Assembly: GCA_900548455.1 (NCBI GenBank)
Contig: URKQ01000001.1
Coordinates: 1-64,000 of the forward strand
Length of the DNA: 64,000 bases
Reading direction: 5' to 3'
Source: an uncultured Clostridium sp.
GTDB lineage: Bacteria; Bacillota; Clostridia; Clostridiales; Clostridiaceae
Shown piece after piece: positions 42,858 to 52,231 of the stretch. A program made the position numbers and the translations under genes. The first letter of the stretch is position 1. Each line of letters starts with the position of its first letter. The notes below the pieces were generated by a model. It did not search any database. It was not told the origin of the DNA and was given only the letters and a program-made list of their open reading frames with translations.

Positions 42858-45800
42858 TTATCTATCTAACATCTTAGAAGTTAATATTCTCGCAGCTCCT
42901 ATTCTCTTTTCAAACATTAAATCCCAAACACGTAAACACTCATTAGCTATAGCTTTAATTTCTTCATTTTTTTCTTCTGATGCTTCATCATATAGTCCTA
43001 TTATGAGTTTAGATATTTCTTCATTTAGTCCATATATATAACCTTCTGAATCAATATTATTCTCAATTATGTTATAACTCATAGCAAAAATAACATCTTT
43101 ATATGCAATAATAGGTTGATTACTCTTTTCTAAATAACGTACAAAAGCACTTACTATTTTCTTGCTGCTTTTAAAAGATACTAGATTTTTTAAAAATTCT
43201 TCATCTCGTTCTATATCTATTAAATTATCATAAAAAATTTTGCTTATTGAAAACTCTAAATCCAAGTCTAGTTTTACATACTTCATAATCAACTCCTTAG
43301 CTAATTCATTATATTCTTCCTTATTAAAATAAATTATAACCATTTCAAGTATATGCTTAACTTGTTCTTGATTTAAGCTTTCCACATTTTCTACTACCTC
43401 TGTAAATCTATTTTTAACAATGTACATTTCAGCTAAAGTATATGCCCCCATCTTTAATAAATCTTTATCCTCTTCATAAAAACATTTTAGTATAATATTT
43501 TCTAACACCTCTTGATTCTCATTGTAAGTGGAAAAAAACATTTGCTTCATGCCTCTATACCCAGCAAGCCTATAGTCACTTTTTAGTATGTTTATTATTT
43601 TTTCTATCGCCCATCCTCTATTAATATTATATACAGGAAATAAAATATCTAATGTTGCTAACCTTACTGCAGGATTCTCATCTTGGCATAGCTGTATAAT
43701 ACTATCCTCAAAGTACTCAAATAATGTTTTGTGATCCCATAAAAGTTTTCCTATAGCTGATGCTGCACTTCCTCTAACACAATTTAACGCATTACTACTT
43801 AACATATTAAATGATTTCATTTTCTTATCATCTGGTGACGTCACATCAAGCTCATCAATTTTGGGATCAATATGATTTAAAGCAATATCCTTAAGTATAT
43901 CTAGTATCTCGTACGACCATTCTCCATTATCCTTCTTACGTACCATATCACAAATATATCTTGCCCTATATCCCTCATAATCATATTTATATCTCAATAT
44001 CAATCTTTCTAATCTTTTATTGTTAACCTCTTCCAAATTTTCACTATGGGTGACTCCACTAAAAAGCGAATCTAAGTACACATAATTTATATTTAAGCTG
44101 TTATCCAATAGCAAATTTATAAACCTTTTCGGTTCTTTACTTGCAGCATCTCTTAATTCACTTGCAAACTCTTCTATTGAACTTTCAACAAATCCGCCTT
44201 TCACTTCTACCCATCTAGATCTTCTATCTCTAGTTTTTATTTTAGTATTAGTTAAAATTTTTATCCACTGCTTATTACTCAACCTTTTCCATGCTATAGG
44301 AGAATAAACACTTCCTGAATGCACACTGTTTTTATTATATATATTGCTTTCTACAAAACTAATATTACGTCGTTTAAGAACATCTAATAAACTTTTTGCT
44401 TTTAATGATATTCTCTCTTTAGGTAATGCAGGAAGAAGCATTATTTGTAAGTCCCCCCAAAAACTCCAGTACACCTTTATATTATTGCTTTTATCTCTAT
44501 TAAACTCAATACGTCTTTTATACCACTCATTCGCTCTTGGATCTACATAATATATAATCTTTTCTTCAAGTTTTAAATATGATTCATTATCACACCATCT
44601 AGAATGTACCTCTATAACATCCTTTACCATATCAAGCTTATTTTTTGTGGCACTACTTTTATCAAAAATAATATTTTCGAAATTATCATACAAAAAATTG
44701 ACTACTAAATTACTTAACTCTGTAGGAAATTTCTTTAATCCATCTAATATAATTTCATTATACACATTATATCCTTTATTAAAATATTGCTTATATCTAT
44801 GAATGAATTCTTCTGGATTTCTTTTTATTAAAACCCTATTTGCCTTTTTTATTATTTCAACACAAGTTCGTTCCATTCCTTGGTTATAAGAATCTCTAGC
44901 ATTCCATTTAGAATACCATCCTTTTTCCTCCTGTGGAATATATACTAATAATGTATCCAATATCAACTCTACATTCTCTATTAATACCTCATTATCCTTA
45001 TCTAAAAAATTTTCATCCTCCTGATATATCCCACGCCCTTTCAATTCATTCTTCAATACGAATTCAAATATTCTCAAAGCTCTTACTTCACATCTAATAA
45101 ATAATTCTTTAAAATCGATATACCTATCAATAAATTTCGGATACTTCTCATAGAATGCCAACCTTAATTCAAACATTTCATCTATATCTTCATAAATATT
45201 AAAAGAGAAGCATCTACTAAATTTTTCATCATTATCCTTTGATTTAAATAAATGTCTTTTTATAAACTCTATATCCTCACTTCTATATTTAGGGCTTATA
45301 CTTTGCACTAACTTTATAGCTATATCTTTTTTGTCATCTAAAGACATCCATTTATCCAAAATGCCATTATCAATTAATAGCTGTACAAATATTGTATGTC
45401 CTACAATTATTCCATCGATAATATGATTGCCATACTCATAATCATCATAATATTGTAAAATAAATTTTCTAATAGCATCGCTTATATTAGTAGATTGTCC
45501 AACAACTTCAAAAAATACATATTTAACATAAAACCTAATCTCATTAGATTTCATCATTTGTATTCCAACATGAATAAATTTTTCTTCATCTATTGTCTGT
45601 ATATCCTGTAATAGCATTTGAATTTGATACCTTTTTTGAGGAGTTTGTTTATACTTATCACCTATTATCTTTATAATATCTTCCCCTTCAAAATATCTCT
45701 TCAACATTTCTTGTGCCAAAAAATAATCTGAAATACTCTGATGTGCAAATGAAATGCTATTGCTACTCTTGACTATAAAACCATTTGAGCTTAAATACGT

Positions 45801-47732
45801 TAAACTTCTTTCTGTTACTTTTAACGCTCTTAAAAGTTTAATACTTATATGTAATTTCCCTAAAGTATTAATCTTACTTATAAGTACAGATTTAGTAGCC
45901 TCAACTTCTACTTCATCAATTAAATTTTCTGTGCAATTTTTCTTTATTTGTTCCCACCATTTCTGAATTAATTGATTAGCAGTTGAATAGTCATCGTACA
46001 TACTCTCTTTCTCTAAATGTTCCCATATATAAAGATTGCTAGCAATACTAAGTACTTTTTTCATTTTGTACGATAATTTATCATACCTAAATCCAACAAT
46101 CTCTCTAACAATCTCTTCTGCCAACTCTTCAACTATAACTTTTTTCCATGCTATGCATTTTTGCTTATTATTACTATTAATTAGTTCTTTAATAATAGGA
46201 TTATTCTCGTAATCATCACTTCTACATACAAAAATAATAGATAACTTATTATCTCTACTTAAATTAATTTCTTCTACTTTATTTATTACTTCTGTACATA
46301 TAATTAAATCTCGACTTGAATCTACATTCGTCAAAAGTAATTCATCTAGTATAACAACTCCTCTTTTATTTTCACAAGGTATATCCAAAACCATAGGAAT
46401 TGCTGCTCTTAAATCTAGATTTTCTCTGTATTTATCTATATCTAGATCTGACATTATATCATCTGATTTAATATTAACATAATGAATTCCTTGTGTTTTA
46501 CAGTACTCAATCACCCCTTTAGTACATCTACTCTTTACTTGCTCATTCTTACCATGTATAATAACTGATTTATCTTGTTTAATATCTTCAATTATATCTC
46601 CAACACTCATCCTAACAACTTCTTCTGATAACTCTTCAGGTATAATTTCATTCCAAACTATACTATTTTTTTCTTTATCATTACTTTTAAATAGTGAATT
46701 AATATTAGGATCATTCTCATAATCATAAGTTCTACATACAAAAATAATTGATATCTTATTATCTTTATTTAAATTAATTTCTTCTACTCTCTTTATTACT
46801 TCTGTACATGTAATTAAAGCTTGCCTTGAATGCGCATTAGTCCAACGTAATGCATCTAATTGATCTAGTATAATAACTCCTCTTTTATCCTCGCAAAGCA
46901 TATTCAAAGCCATAGGAATTGATGTTGTTAAACCTAAATCTTCTCCCCACTTATCTGCATTTTGTTCTGGCATTCTATCATCTAATTTTATTGCAATATA
47001 TGGTATATCTTCTGTTTCACAGTACTCTATTACCCCTTGAGTACATCCACTCTTTCCCTGTCCAGCCTTACCATGTATAATAAGTGAATTATTTTGTTCA
47101 ATTTCTTCAATACATTTATCAATTTCTGGTCTATTTATAAAAGTTCCTTTTATTCCTCTAAAAGTATTCTTGTACTGCTCATTTAACTCATTTACTCTAG
47201 GTATAATTTTCTTATTTATTCTATCTATAATACTTTCTTCTAACGTAAAAAAATGCTTTGCTATTTCTTTATTACCTTCGACTACAAATGGTGACTCAAA
47301 AAAACTAGCTGTACGCCACAGTAAATCAATTCCTAATTCTTTAGCCTTATCTTCAACTTCTTTCTTAGCTTTAGTATCATTCTCTTTTGGAGTATTCTTA
47401 TCATGACATTGTCCCCACTCTTGATTTATATAAAATATTAACTTATTTATACCTTTATAATCCCTCTTTGCAGATTCTAATGTTTCTATTAACTTAGTTT
47501 TATTACTTGATAAAGTAGTATCATAAAACTTTGCTTGCCACCCTATAATTTCATCCCCTACGGATATGGTATTTGTTTCAATAGCAGACTGATTTTTATA
47601 TCTAAATATTCCCTTTTCTTGCTTATATTCTTTGCAGAAAAGTAAATAACAAAACCACTCAAAGTTGTTCTGTGGATTTTCACTAAACTTTGCTCTAAAG
47701 ATATGCCAATTCGGTTTAATAATAAAATCCAT
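42858..47732 (-). CDS. Nuclease-STAND NTPase-repeat protein, Avs-like, with duplicated ATPase core
   Basis: A 1624-residue cytoplasmic protein (numbering below counts three residues more, from the GTG at 47741). The N-terminal domain (about 1-190) looks like a restriction-type nuclease: E55 and Q69-A-K71 in DEIIGWQAKFYD. An NTPase follows with Walker A GKAGQGKS (224-231), Walker B GVIILDQLD (288-296) and an arginine segment IIFVCRTYD. A second copy of the ATPase core (about 389-550) repeats these elements, but its Walker A reads GKNEQVKS. The rest (about 580-1627) is helical, HEAT/TPR-like. The architecture matches Avs-type STAND defence proteins, in which the repeats sense phage proteins and the nuclease is the effector. 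Defence is inferred. AGGAG precedes the ATG at 47732. Confidence 0.8.
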   Translation of the reverse strand: MDFIIKPNWHIFRAKFSENPQNNFEWFCYLLFCKEYKQEKGIFRYKNQSAIETNTISVGDEIIGWQAKFYDTTLSSNKTKLIETLESAKRDYKGINKLIFYINQEWGQCHDKNTPKENDTKAKKEVEDKAKELGIDLLWRTASFFESPFVVEGNKEIAKHFFTLEESIIDRINKKIIPRVNELNEQYKNTFRGIKGTFINRPEIDKCIEEIEQNNSLIIHGKAGQGKSGCTQGVIEYCETEDIPYIAIKLDDRMPEQNADKWGEDLGLTTSIPMALNMLCEDKRGVIILDQLDALRWTNAHSRQALITCTEVIKRVEEINLNKDNKISIIFVCRTYDYENDPNINSLFKSNDKEKNSIVWNEIIPEELSEEVVRMSVGDIIEDIKQDKSVIIHGKNEQVKSRCTKGVIEYCKTQGIHYVNIKSDDIMSDLDIDKYRENLDLRAAIPMVLDIPCENKRGVVILDELLLTNVDSSRDLIICTEVINKVEEINLSRDNKLSIIFVCRSDDYENNPIIKELINSNNKQKCIAWKKVIVEELAEEIVREIVGFRYDKLSYKMKKVLSIASNLYIWEHLEKESMYDDYSTANQLIQKWWEQIKKNCTENLIDEVEVEATKSVLISKINTLGKLHISIKLLRALKVTERSLTYLSSNGFIVKSSNSISFAHQSISDYFLAQEMLKRYFEGEDIIKIIGDKYKQTPQKRYQIQMLLQDIQTIDEEKFIHVGIQMMKSNEIRFYVKYVFFEVVGQSTNISDAIRKFILQYYDDYEYGNHIIDGIIVGHTIFVQLLIDNGILDKWMSLDDKKDIAIKLVQSISPKYRSEDIEFIKRHLFKSKDNDEKFSRCFSFNIYEDIDEMFELRLAFYEKYPKFIDRYIDFKELFIRCEVRALRIFEFVLKNELKGRGIYQEDENFLDKDNEVLIENVELILDTLLVYIPQEEKGWYSKWNARDSYNQGMERTCVEIIKKANRVLIKRNPEEFIHRYKQYFNKGYNVYNEIILDGLKKFPTELSNLVVNFLYDNFENIIFDKSSATKNKLDMVKDVIEVHSRWCDNESYLKLEEKIIYYVDPRANEWYKRRIEFNRDKSNNIKVYWSFWGDLQIMLLPALPKERISLKAKSLLDVLKRRNISFVESNIYNKNSVHSGSVYSPIAWKRLSNKQWIKILTNTKIKTRDRRSRWVEVKGGFVESSIEEFASELRDAASKEPKRFINLLLDNSLNINYVYLDSLFSGVTHSENLEEVNNKRLERLILRYKYDYEGYRARYICDMVRKKDNGEWSYEILDILKDIALNHIDPKIDELDVTSPDDKKMKSFNMLSSNALNCVRGSAASAIGKLLWDHKTLFEYFEDSIIQLCQDENPAVRLATLDILFPVYNINRGWAIEKIINILKSDYRLAGYRGMKQMFFSTYNENQEVLENIILKCFYEEDKDLLKMGAYTLAEMYIVKNRFTEVVENVESLNQEQVKHILEMVIIYFNKEEYNELAKELIMKYVKLDLDLEFSISKIFYDNLIDIERDEEFLKNLVSFKSSKKIVSAFVRYLEKSNQPIIAYKDVIFAMSYNIIENNIDSEGYIYGLNEEISKLIIGLYDEASEEKNEEIKAIANECLRVWDLMFEKRIGAARILTSKMLDR
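46094..47096 (-). repeat. Internal tandem duplication of the ATPase core
   Basis: Two units of about 490 bp (46601-47096 and 46094-46577) encode alignable protein segments. Both contain SxIIHGK, an IEYC helix, P-M-xLx, RGV-ILD, CTEVI-VEEINL, IIFVCR and a closing EEL-EE-VR. Similarity is still obvious at DNA level (for example TTTATTACTTCTGTACAT in both), so the duplication is fairly recent. Only the first unit keeps an intact Walker A. Confidence 0.85.
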
Positions 47733-47800
47733 ACTTATCACTCCTCAAATCCTAGTTTATTTTATTTTTTCAATGATTTTCCAAAATAATTATAACACAA

Positions 47801-47826
47801 GCCAATGATACTTTTTCATCATTGGC
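47801..47826. terminator. Hairpin upstream of the STAND gene
   Basis: Perfect 9-bp stem GCCAATGAT / ATCATTGGC with an 8-nt loop in the 400-bp gap before the STAND gene. Confidence 0.6.
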
Positions 47827-47966
47827 CTAATTTACTTAACTTAAATTGATAAAGATTTTATTTTTACTTATTATCATAAAAATTTGTATATAAAAAGTTA
47901 AAACTATATTTTTTCTGTTTATAATAACAACTGAAATAAATTTAGCTGTTCGCTTAAAATCATATA

Positions 47967-48053
47967 TTACCTTTTATATTTTTCTATTAATTTTGGTTCT
48001 CCACAGATAAGATTCACTGTACCATAAGTAAAAAACTTTAGGTTTCCACATAA
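47967..48053 (-). other. Possible short coding remnant in the STAND upstream gap
   Basis: The 395-bp gap 47742-48136 contains two hairpins and AT-rich DNA. One 28-codon stretch without a start (GNLKFFTYGTVNLICGEPKL) looks protein-like and may be the tail of a lost gene. Nothing else could be supported. Confidence 0.25.
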
Positions 48054-48104
48054 TCAGACATTCCAACTTTCAATTCTAGATTTTAAAAATAATTTTTTAT
48101 AAAA

Positions 48105-48140
48105 ATGAGTAGTAGAATCAATTAAACTTCTACTACTCAT
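48105..48140 (-). terminator. Terminator of the zeta-like toxin gene
   Basis: Arms ATGAGTAGTAGAA / TTCTACTACTCAT with a 10-nt loop, overlapping the toxin stop codon; T-rich on the minus strand. Confidence 0.75.
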
Positions 48141-48700
48141 TTAAAATCAATATTTAACCAATTAGGTATTTCTTTATCATTCCAAACCATTTCACCATTA
48201 TCAAAAACCATTACTAATTTAAGCATTTCACTATTATCATATATATTAATTTTATCACATATACTAATTACTTTATTCAAATTCGATAATGAGTCATAAT
48301 ATCTTCTTTCTACAGCCTCATCTGGTATTCCATGCCCACCTTTACTAACTCTAAGTGCAATTCTTTCCTTAGCAATATCAACACTTTCCACTCCAATATA
48401 ATTCATAGTAATATAAAACCCCTTTTCTTTTGCTAGTTTTATATTATTAATTATACTTTTACCACATAATGTAGTTTCTTGATTAAATGATGTTTCTTCG
48501 TTAATATATGTTTTTATTAACTTAACAGCTTCCCTTGCACACTTCATTTGAATATTATTATCTTGCCAAGAACCTATTCTTGCAACCATTTCATCAGTAT
48601 TTATTCTTTTCTCATCTTTATTTTCATTATAATAGATAGATTTATATATTGAAGTTTTCCCTGCTCCATTGACACCTGCAAATATAGTATAATTTTTCAT
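48137..48700 (-). CDS. Zeta-toxin-like P-loop kinase
   Basis: A 187-residue P-loop protein. Walker A GVNGAGKT (9-16) follows the first strand. RINTDEMVARIGSW matches the substrate-binding DExxR-like region of zeta/PezT kinases. SFNQETTLCG and RVSKGGHGIPDEAVERRYYDSL provide the lid arginines. Zeta toxins phosphorylate UDP-N-acetylglucosamine precursors or other small molecules. The start lies one base after the stop of a 54-codon gene that probably encodes the cognate antitoxin. The STAND gene lies 400 bp downstream. Confidence 0.82.
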   Translation of the reverse strand: MKNYTIFAGVNGAGKTSIYKSIYYNENKDEKRINTDEMVARIGSWQDNNIQMKCAREAVKLIKTYINEETSFNQETTLCGKSIINNIKLAKEKGFYITMNYIGVESVDIAKERIALRVSKGGHGIPDEAVERRYYDSLSNLNKVISICDKINIYDNSEMLKLVMVFDNGEMVWNDKEIPNWLNIDFK

Positions 48701-48701
48701 A

Positions 48702-48866
48702 CTACTTACCTATAACCTTCATTTGCTCTCTTTGTAATATCATATTAGATAAATTTGCATAGAAATCTCGTTCTTCTTTTGTCTTTGAATCTTGAAATAA
48801 TTTCATAATATCTTTATATGAATATCTACTAAATATATCATATAAATTAACATTCTTTTCTTCCAT
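48702..48866 (-). CDS. Small protein upstream of the zeta-like toxin, probable antitoxin
   Basis: A 54-codon ORF starting ATG at 48866 with a perfect AGGAGG site 8 bases ahead. The product is highly helical (LYDIFSRYSYKDIMKLFQDS and KEERDFYANLSNMILQREQM) and ends one base before the toxin ATG. Size, helicity and coupling are typical of epsilon-like or other short antitoxins. No named family was recognised, so the antitoxin role is inferred from position. Confidence 0.7.
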   Translation of the reverse strand: MEEKNVNLYDIFSRYSYKDIMKLFQDSKTKEERDFYANLSNMILQREQMKVIGK

Positions 48867-49022
48867 ACAAAGTACCTCCTAAAATAATTTCCTTATATAA
48901 TATTATATACCGAACTTACAAAATAATAAACTAATCTATTTTCATTTTAATTCTTCACAAATATGATTCAACTAAAAAAGTTAAAACATCTAAATTCATT
49001 TATTCTATAACTAATAACATTA

Positions 49023-49050
49023 ACTCATTGTTACATTCCATCATATTATA
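49023..49050 (+). promoter_or_regulatory. Sigma-K-like promoter of the YVTN gene
   Basis: AC (49023-49024), 17-bp spacer, CATATTATA (49042-49050). This fits the sigma-K consensus AC-N16/17-CATANNNTA closely, and no good sigma-A promoter is seen. It implies late mother-cell expression during sporulation. Confidence 0.5.
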
Positions 49051-49081
49051 TTTATGAAACAAAATATAGGAGTAGATAAAT

Positions 49082-50491
49082 ATGTCTATTTTCGCTTATG
49101 TTGCAAATGATAATAATAAAATCTCAGTTATAGATACAAGTACAAATACAGTAATAAATACCATACCAATTTTATCTCCTAATAATATAACTAAATTTAT
49201 TGCAGTAACACCTGATGGTAGCTTTGCCTATGTAACAAACCTTTCAAATGTGGTAACCGTTATAAATACATGTACCAATACAGTAGTAAATACTATAACA
49301 GTTGGCACATCTCCAATAGGCATAGCCATAACTCCAAATGGTAAATATGTATATGTAGTAAATTCAGGTCTTGCAACTTCCCCTTCAGGGACTGTATCAA
49401 TTATAGATACTGGTACGAATACAATAGTAAATACTATAACTGTTGGTAGAAACCCTATAGCTGTAGCAATAACACCAAACGGCAACTTTGCTTATGTTAC
49501 AAATTCAAAATCAGATAATGTATCTGTTATAGATACAACTACAAATAATATAGTAAATACCATATCTGTAGGAGATTTTCCTCAAGGCATAGCCATAACT
49601 CCAAATGGTAATTTTGCTTATGTTGCAAATCAAGGACAAAGTACACTTTCAAACACCGTATCTGTAATAAACTTAATAAATAATACAGTAGTAGATACCA
49701 TAACAGTTGGTACTGGCCCTAGTTATATAGCAATAACTCCTGATGGAAATTATGCTTATGTGACAAACACCTTTACTAATGACATCTCTGTAATTAATAC
49801 AACTACAAATGCAGTAGAAAATACTATCCCCGTTGGACATTGTCCTTTTGATATAGCAATTACTCCCGATGGCTCCTTTGCATATATTACAAACTCCTGC
49901 AGCAATGATATTTCTATAATTGATCTAAATACAAATACACTAGTAAATACTATACTTAATATTACTTTGCCACTTGGTATAGCAATAGCAAATGTTGACT
50001 TTCCATGTCCAACACCTTTAAATAAAATGTGCATTGAAACAACAAGAATTTTTGACTCAAGTAAATTTGAAAAAGAACTTAAAGGAATATGTAAACTTCC
50101 ACCACTCTATAATGGTCAGCAAATTCAATGTGAGATTGCAAAAATTAAATGGAATATATTAAATATAAGTAAAATAAATAGCCAAACTAATTTAGTGAAT
50201 GTAAAATTGCAAATAAAAATGCTCATAAATTTTACCGGTAACTACCCAAATTGTTGTTTATTTAAAAAAGTAGTCTGCTTTGATAAAAATGTTACTCTTA
50301 TAAAACCTGAAGGTGCAGATATATCTTGTTCCATTAATAACGTAGCTTGCTTCTGCATACAACGAAGTAATTACTCATTTGGATATTGTAATGAAGCTCT
50401 ATTCTGCACTATCAGAGTAACTGGTACTGTTAAATCTAAAAAACTTGTTCAAATTGAAGTACCTGTTTTAAGATATTGTGAACCTAATTAA
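49082..50491 (+). CDS. Seven-bladed YVTN beta-propeller protein with Cys-rich C-terminal domain, probable spore-surface protein
   Basis: A 469-residue protein. Residues 1 to about 310 contain seven roughly 42-residue blades, each with Y-V-(T/A/V)-N, then VSVI(D/N), TxT-NTI-VG and AITP(N/D)G; strong internal DNA repetition. The remainder (about 315-469) is Cys-rich, ending TIRVTGTVKSKKLVQIEVPV, a strand pattern of SPOCS/SipL-type clostridial spore domains. No signal peptide is present, consistent with assembly on the forespore from the mother cell. The sigma-K-like promoter supports a coat or exosporium role. The family function remains inferred. Confidence 0.8.
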   Translation: MSIFAYVANDNNKISVIDTSTNTVINTIPILSPNNITKFIAVTPDGSFAYVTNLSNVVTVINTCTNTVVNTITVGTSPIGIAITPNGKYVYVVNSGLATSPSGTVSIIDTGTNTIVNTITVGRNPIAVAITPNGNFAYVTNSKSDNVSVIDTTTNNIVNTISVGDFPQGIAITPNGNFAYVANQGQSTLSNTVSVINLINNTVVDTITVGTGPSYIAITPDGNYAYVTNTFTNDISVINTTTNAVENTIPVGHCPFDIAITPDGSFAYITNSCSNDISIIDLNTNTLVNTILNITLPLGIAIANVDFPCPTPLNKMCIETTRIFDSSKFEKELKGICKLPPLYNGQQIQCEIAKIKWNILNISKINSQTNLVNVKLQIKMLINFTGNYPNCCLFKKVVCFDKNVTLIKPEGADISCSINNVACFCIQRSNYSFGYCNEALFCTIRVTGTVKSKKLVQIEVPVLRYCEPN

Positions 50492-50527
50492 TGTTATTCC
50501 AATAACCATAATTAAAAATATATAAAA

Positions 50528-50552
50528 GTAGCTAGTAAAACTTTTTTATTTT
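50528..50552. terminator. Bidirectional terminator between YVTN and hemolysin-III genes
   Basis: Stem GTAGCTAGTAAAA / TTTTTACTAGCTAC with an intervening short T loop, serving the two convergent genes. Confidence 0.8.
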
Positions 50553-50595
50553 TACTAGCTACAATTCTATAACTGTATTTTACTACAGTGCTATT

Positions 50596-51297
50596 TTAAT
50601 AAACATATAGATAAATTCCAATCCAATGAAGAATTGCCCCTATAAGCACAAAGAAATGCCAAACAAAATGATCATACTTTTTTTCTCTAACAAAGGGAAC
50701 CATTCCAACAGTATAGATAACTCCTCCTATTAAAATCATCCATAATAAAGGCATGTCATTTTTAATCCAACCAGGTATAAATATAAGTCCACTCCATCCT
50801 ATTACAAAATATAATGTAAAGTGGAGCCACCTTAATCTTCCAGGTCCAAAAACACTTACCATAACTATTCCTAAAATAATAAGTGACCATTGAATAATAC
50901 AAAGCACTATTCCTAAAGTATTTCCCCAATAAACTAGATAAAGTGGTGCAAAAGTTCCTCCTATTAAAAGATAAATTGAACAATAGTCAAATCGTCTCCA
51001 TAAACGTTTAGCTCCTGAACCACTTTTAAATGAATGGTAAAGACAACTCATCAACATTAAAAAGAATAGACTCATTCCATAAATACAAGCTGCTATTACC
51101 TTAAGGCCTGTATCCGATTTTAACATTAAAAATATAAATCCAATTACAGCTAAAGCTGCACCTACACCATGGGTAACTGCATTTCCGACCTCTTCCAAAA
51201 CAGTAAGACGTGGCGGTTCATTTAACTCCCTAATAAGTTGCTTTCTTTTCTCTTTATTTTCTTTTTTTATTTCTTTATTATCTTCATTTCTACTCAT
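50596..51297 (-). CDS. Hemolysin III/YqfA-family membrane protein
   Basis: A 233-residue protein of the PAQR/hemolysin-III family with seven predicted helices. Family hallmarks are EEVGNAVTHGVGAALAV with the conserved His, SCLYHSF with the second metal-site residue, and a C-terminal WHFFVLIGAILHW. Despite the name, hemolytic function is not established for most members. The frame extends further upstream, but the ATG at 51297 has AGAGG at correct spacing, and it avoids most overlap with the kinase gene. Confidence 0.88.
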   Translation of the reverse strand: MSRNEDNKEIKKENKEKRKQLIRELNEPPRLTVLEEVGNAVTHGVGAALAVIGFIFLMLKSDTGLKVIAACIYGMSLFFLMLMSCLYHSFKSGSGAKRLWRRFDYCSIYLLIGGTFAPLYLVYWGNTLGIVLCIIQWSLIILGIVMVSVFGPGRLRWLHFTLYFVIGWSGLIFIPGWIKNDMPLLWMILIGGVIYTVGMVPFVREKKYDHFVWHFFVLIGAILHWIGIYLYVY

Positions 51298-51310
51298 TTT
51301 CATTACCTCT

Positions 51311-52213
51311 TTATCCAATTTCCCATTGACATATAATATGTAGTTCATTCTTAATTTGTACAGCCTCTACACTTCCATTCATAGCTTCCATCAATGTTTT
51401 CACAATAGAGAGTCCCAGCCCTGTACTTTTTCCAGTTCTACTTTTATCTATATTTTTATAAAACTTCATAAATAGTTTATCAGTATCAATATTTTCGCCG
51501 CTCTTTACATCATTTATAAATACTAAACTGACTTTATGATTTTCTTCAAACAGTTTAACCGTAACTCCTTTAGATGAATATTTTACAGCATTACTCATTA
51601 AATTATCTATTATTCTAGCTATGGCTTTTTTATCTCCCACAACTTTTGAAGTTTCATTTAATACTATATTAGGTTCTATATTAGCTTCTTCTAATTCTTC
51701 ATAAAATCCTACTAAAGTATCACATAGTAATTCATTTAAATTTATATACTCCAAATTTAAATTATAATCCGGATTTTCTATGATGGAAAGGTCAAAAAAG
51801 TCTTCAAGTAACACACCTAAATCATTAGCTTTTCTTTCAATTCTATTTAAATATTCTAAACTTTTTTCATCATAACTACTAGCTTTTAACTTTAGCATCT
51901 GTATATATCCAAGTATTGAAGTTAAAGGGGTTCTTAAATCATGAGAAATACTAGATATCATTTCTTTTAGCTCATCATTAGACTTAACCTCATTTAATCG
52001 AAGCCTATTTGCAATTTCAATATGATTATTAATGCTTTCTCCCAAGGCTTCTACTTCTTTATTAATTAAATTCACATCTATCTTCTTATTTGTTTTAAAC
52101 TCATTAAAGTCGTTTAATTGGTTAGATATATTTAAAATTTCCTTCTTCATATAAAAAATATAGGTAAGTAAAAACAATATTACAATTATCAAGCTCCAAA
52201 TCAAAATTATCAT
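51311..52213 (-). CDS. Sensor histidine kinase, lantibiotic-response type
   Basis: A 300-residue kinase with a single N-terminal membrane helix (about 3-22), phospho-acceptor His in SISHDLRTPLTS near residue 93, and an HATPase with N box LMSNAVKY and G box STGLGLSIVKT. The short sensor region resembles kinases in lantibiotic-immunity operons (NisK/SpaK unlike; closer to LcrS-type). It lies in one operon with the regulator and ABC genes upstream. Confidence 0.88.
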   Translation of the reverse strand: MIILIWSLIIVILFLLTYIFYMKKEILNISNQLNDFNEFKTNKKIDVNLINKEVEALGESINNHIEIANRLRLNEVKSNDELKEMISSISHDLRTPLTSILGYIQMLKLKASSYDEKSLEYLNRIERKANDLGVLLEDFFDLSIIENPDYNLNLEYINLNELLCDTLVGFYEELEEANIEPNIVLNETSKVVGDKKAIARIIDNLMSNAVKYSSKGVTVKLFEENHKVSLVFINDVKSGENIDTDKLFMKFYKNIDKSRTGKSTGLGLSIVKTLMEAMNGSVEAVQIKNELHIICQWEIG

Positions 52214-52231
52214 TTTTACCTACCTCCAAAT

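Noticed and set aside
49228..50034. Leftward ORFs within the YVTN gene
   Set aside because: They arise from the repetitive blade DNA read on the opposite strand and carry no independent start signals.
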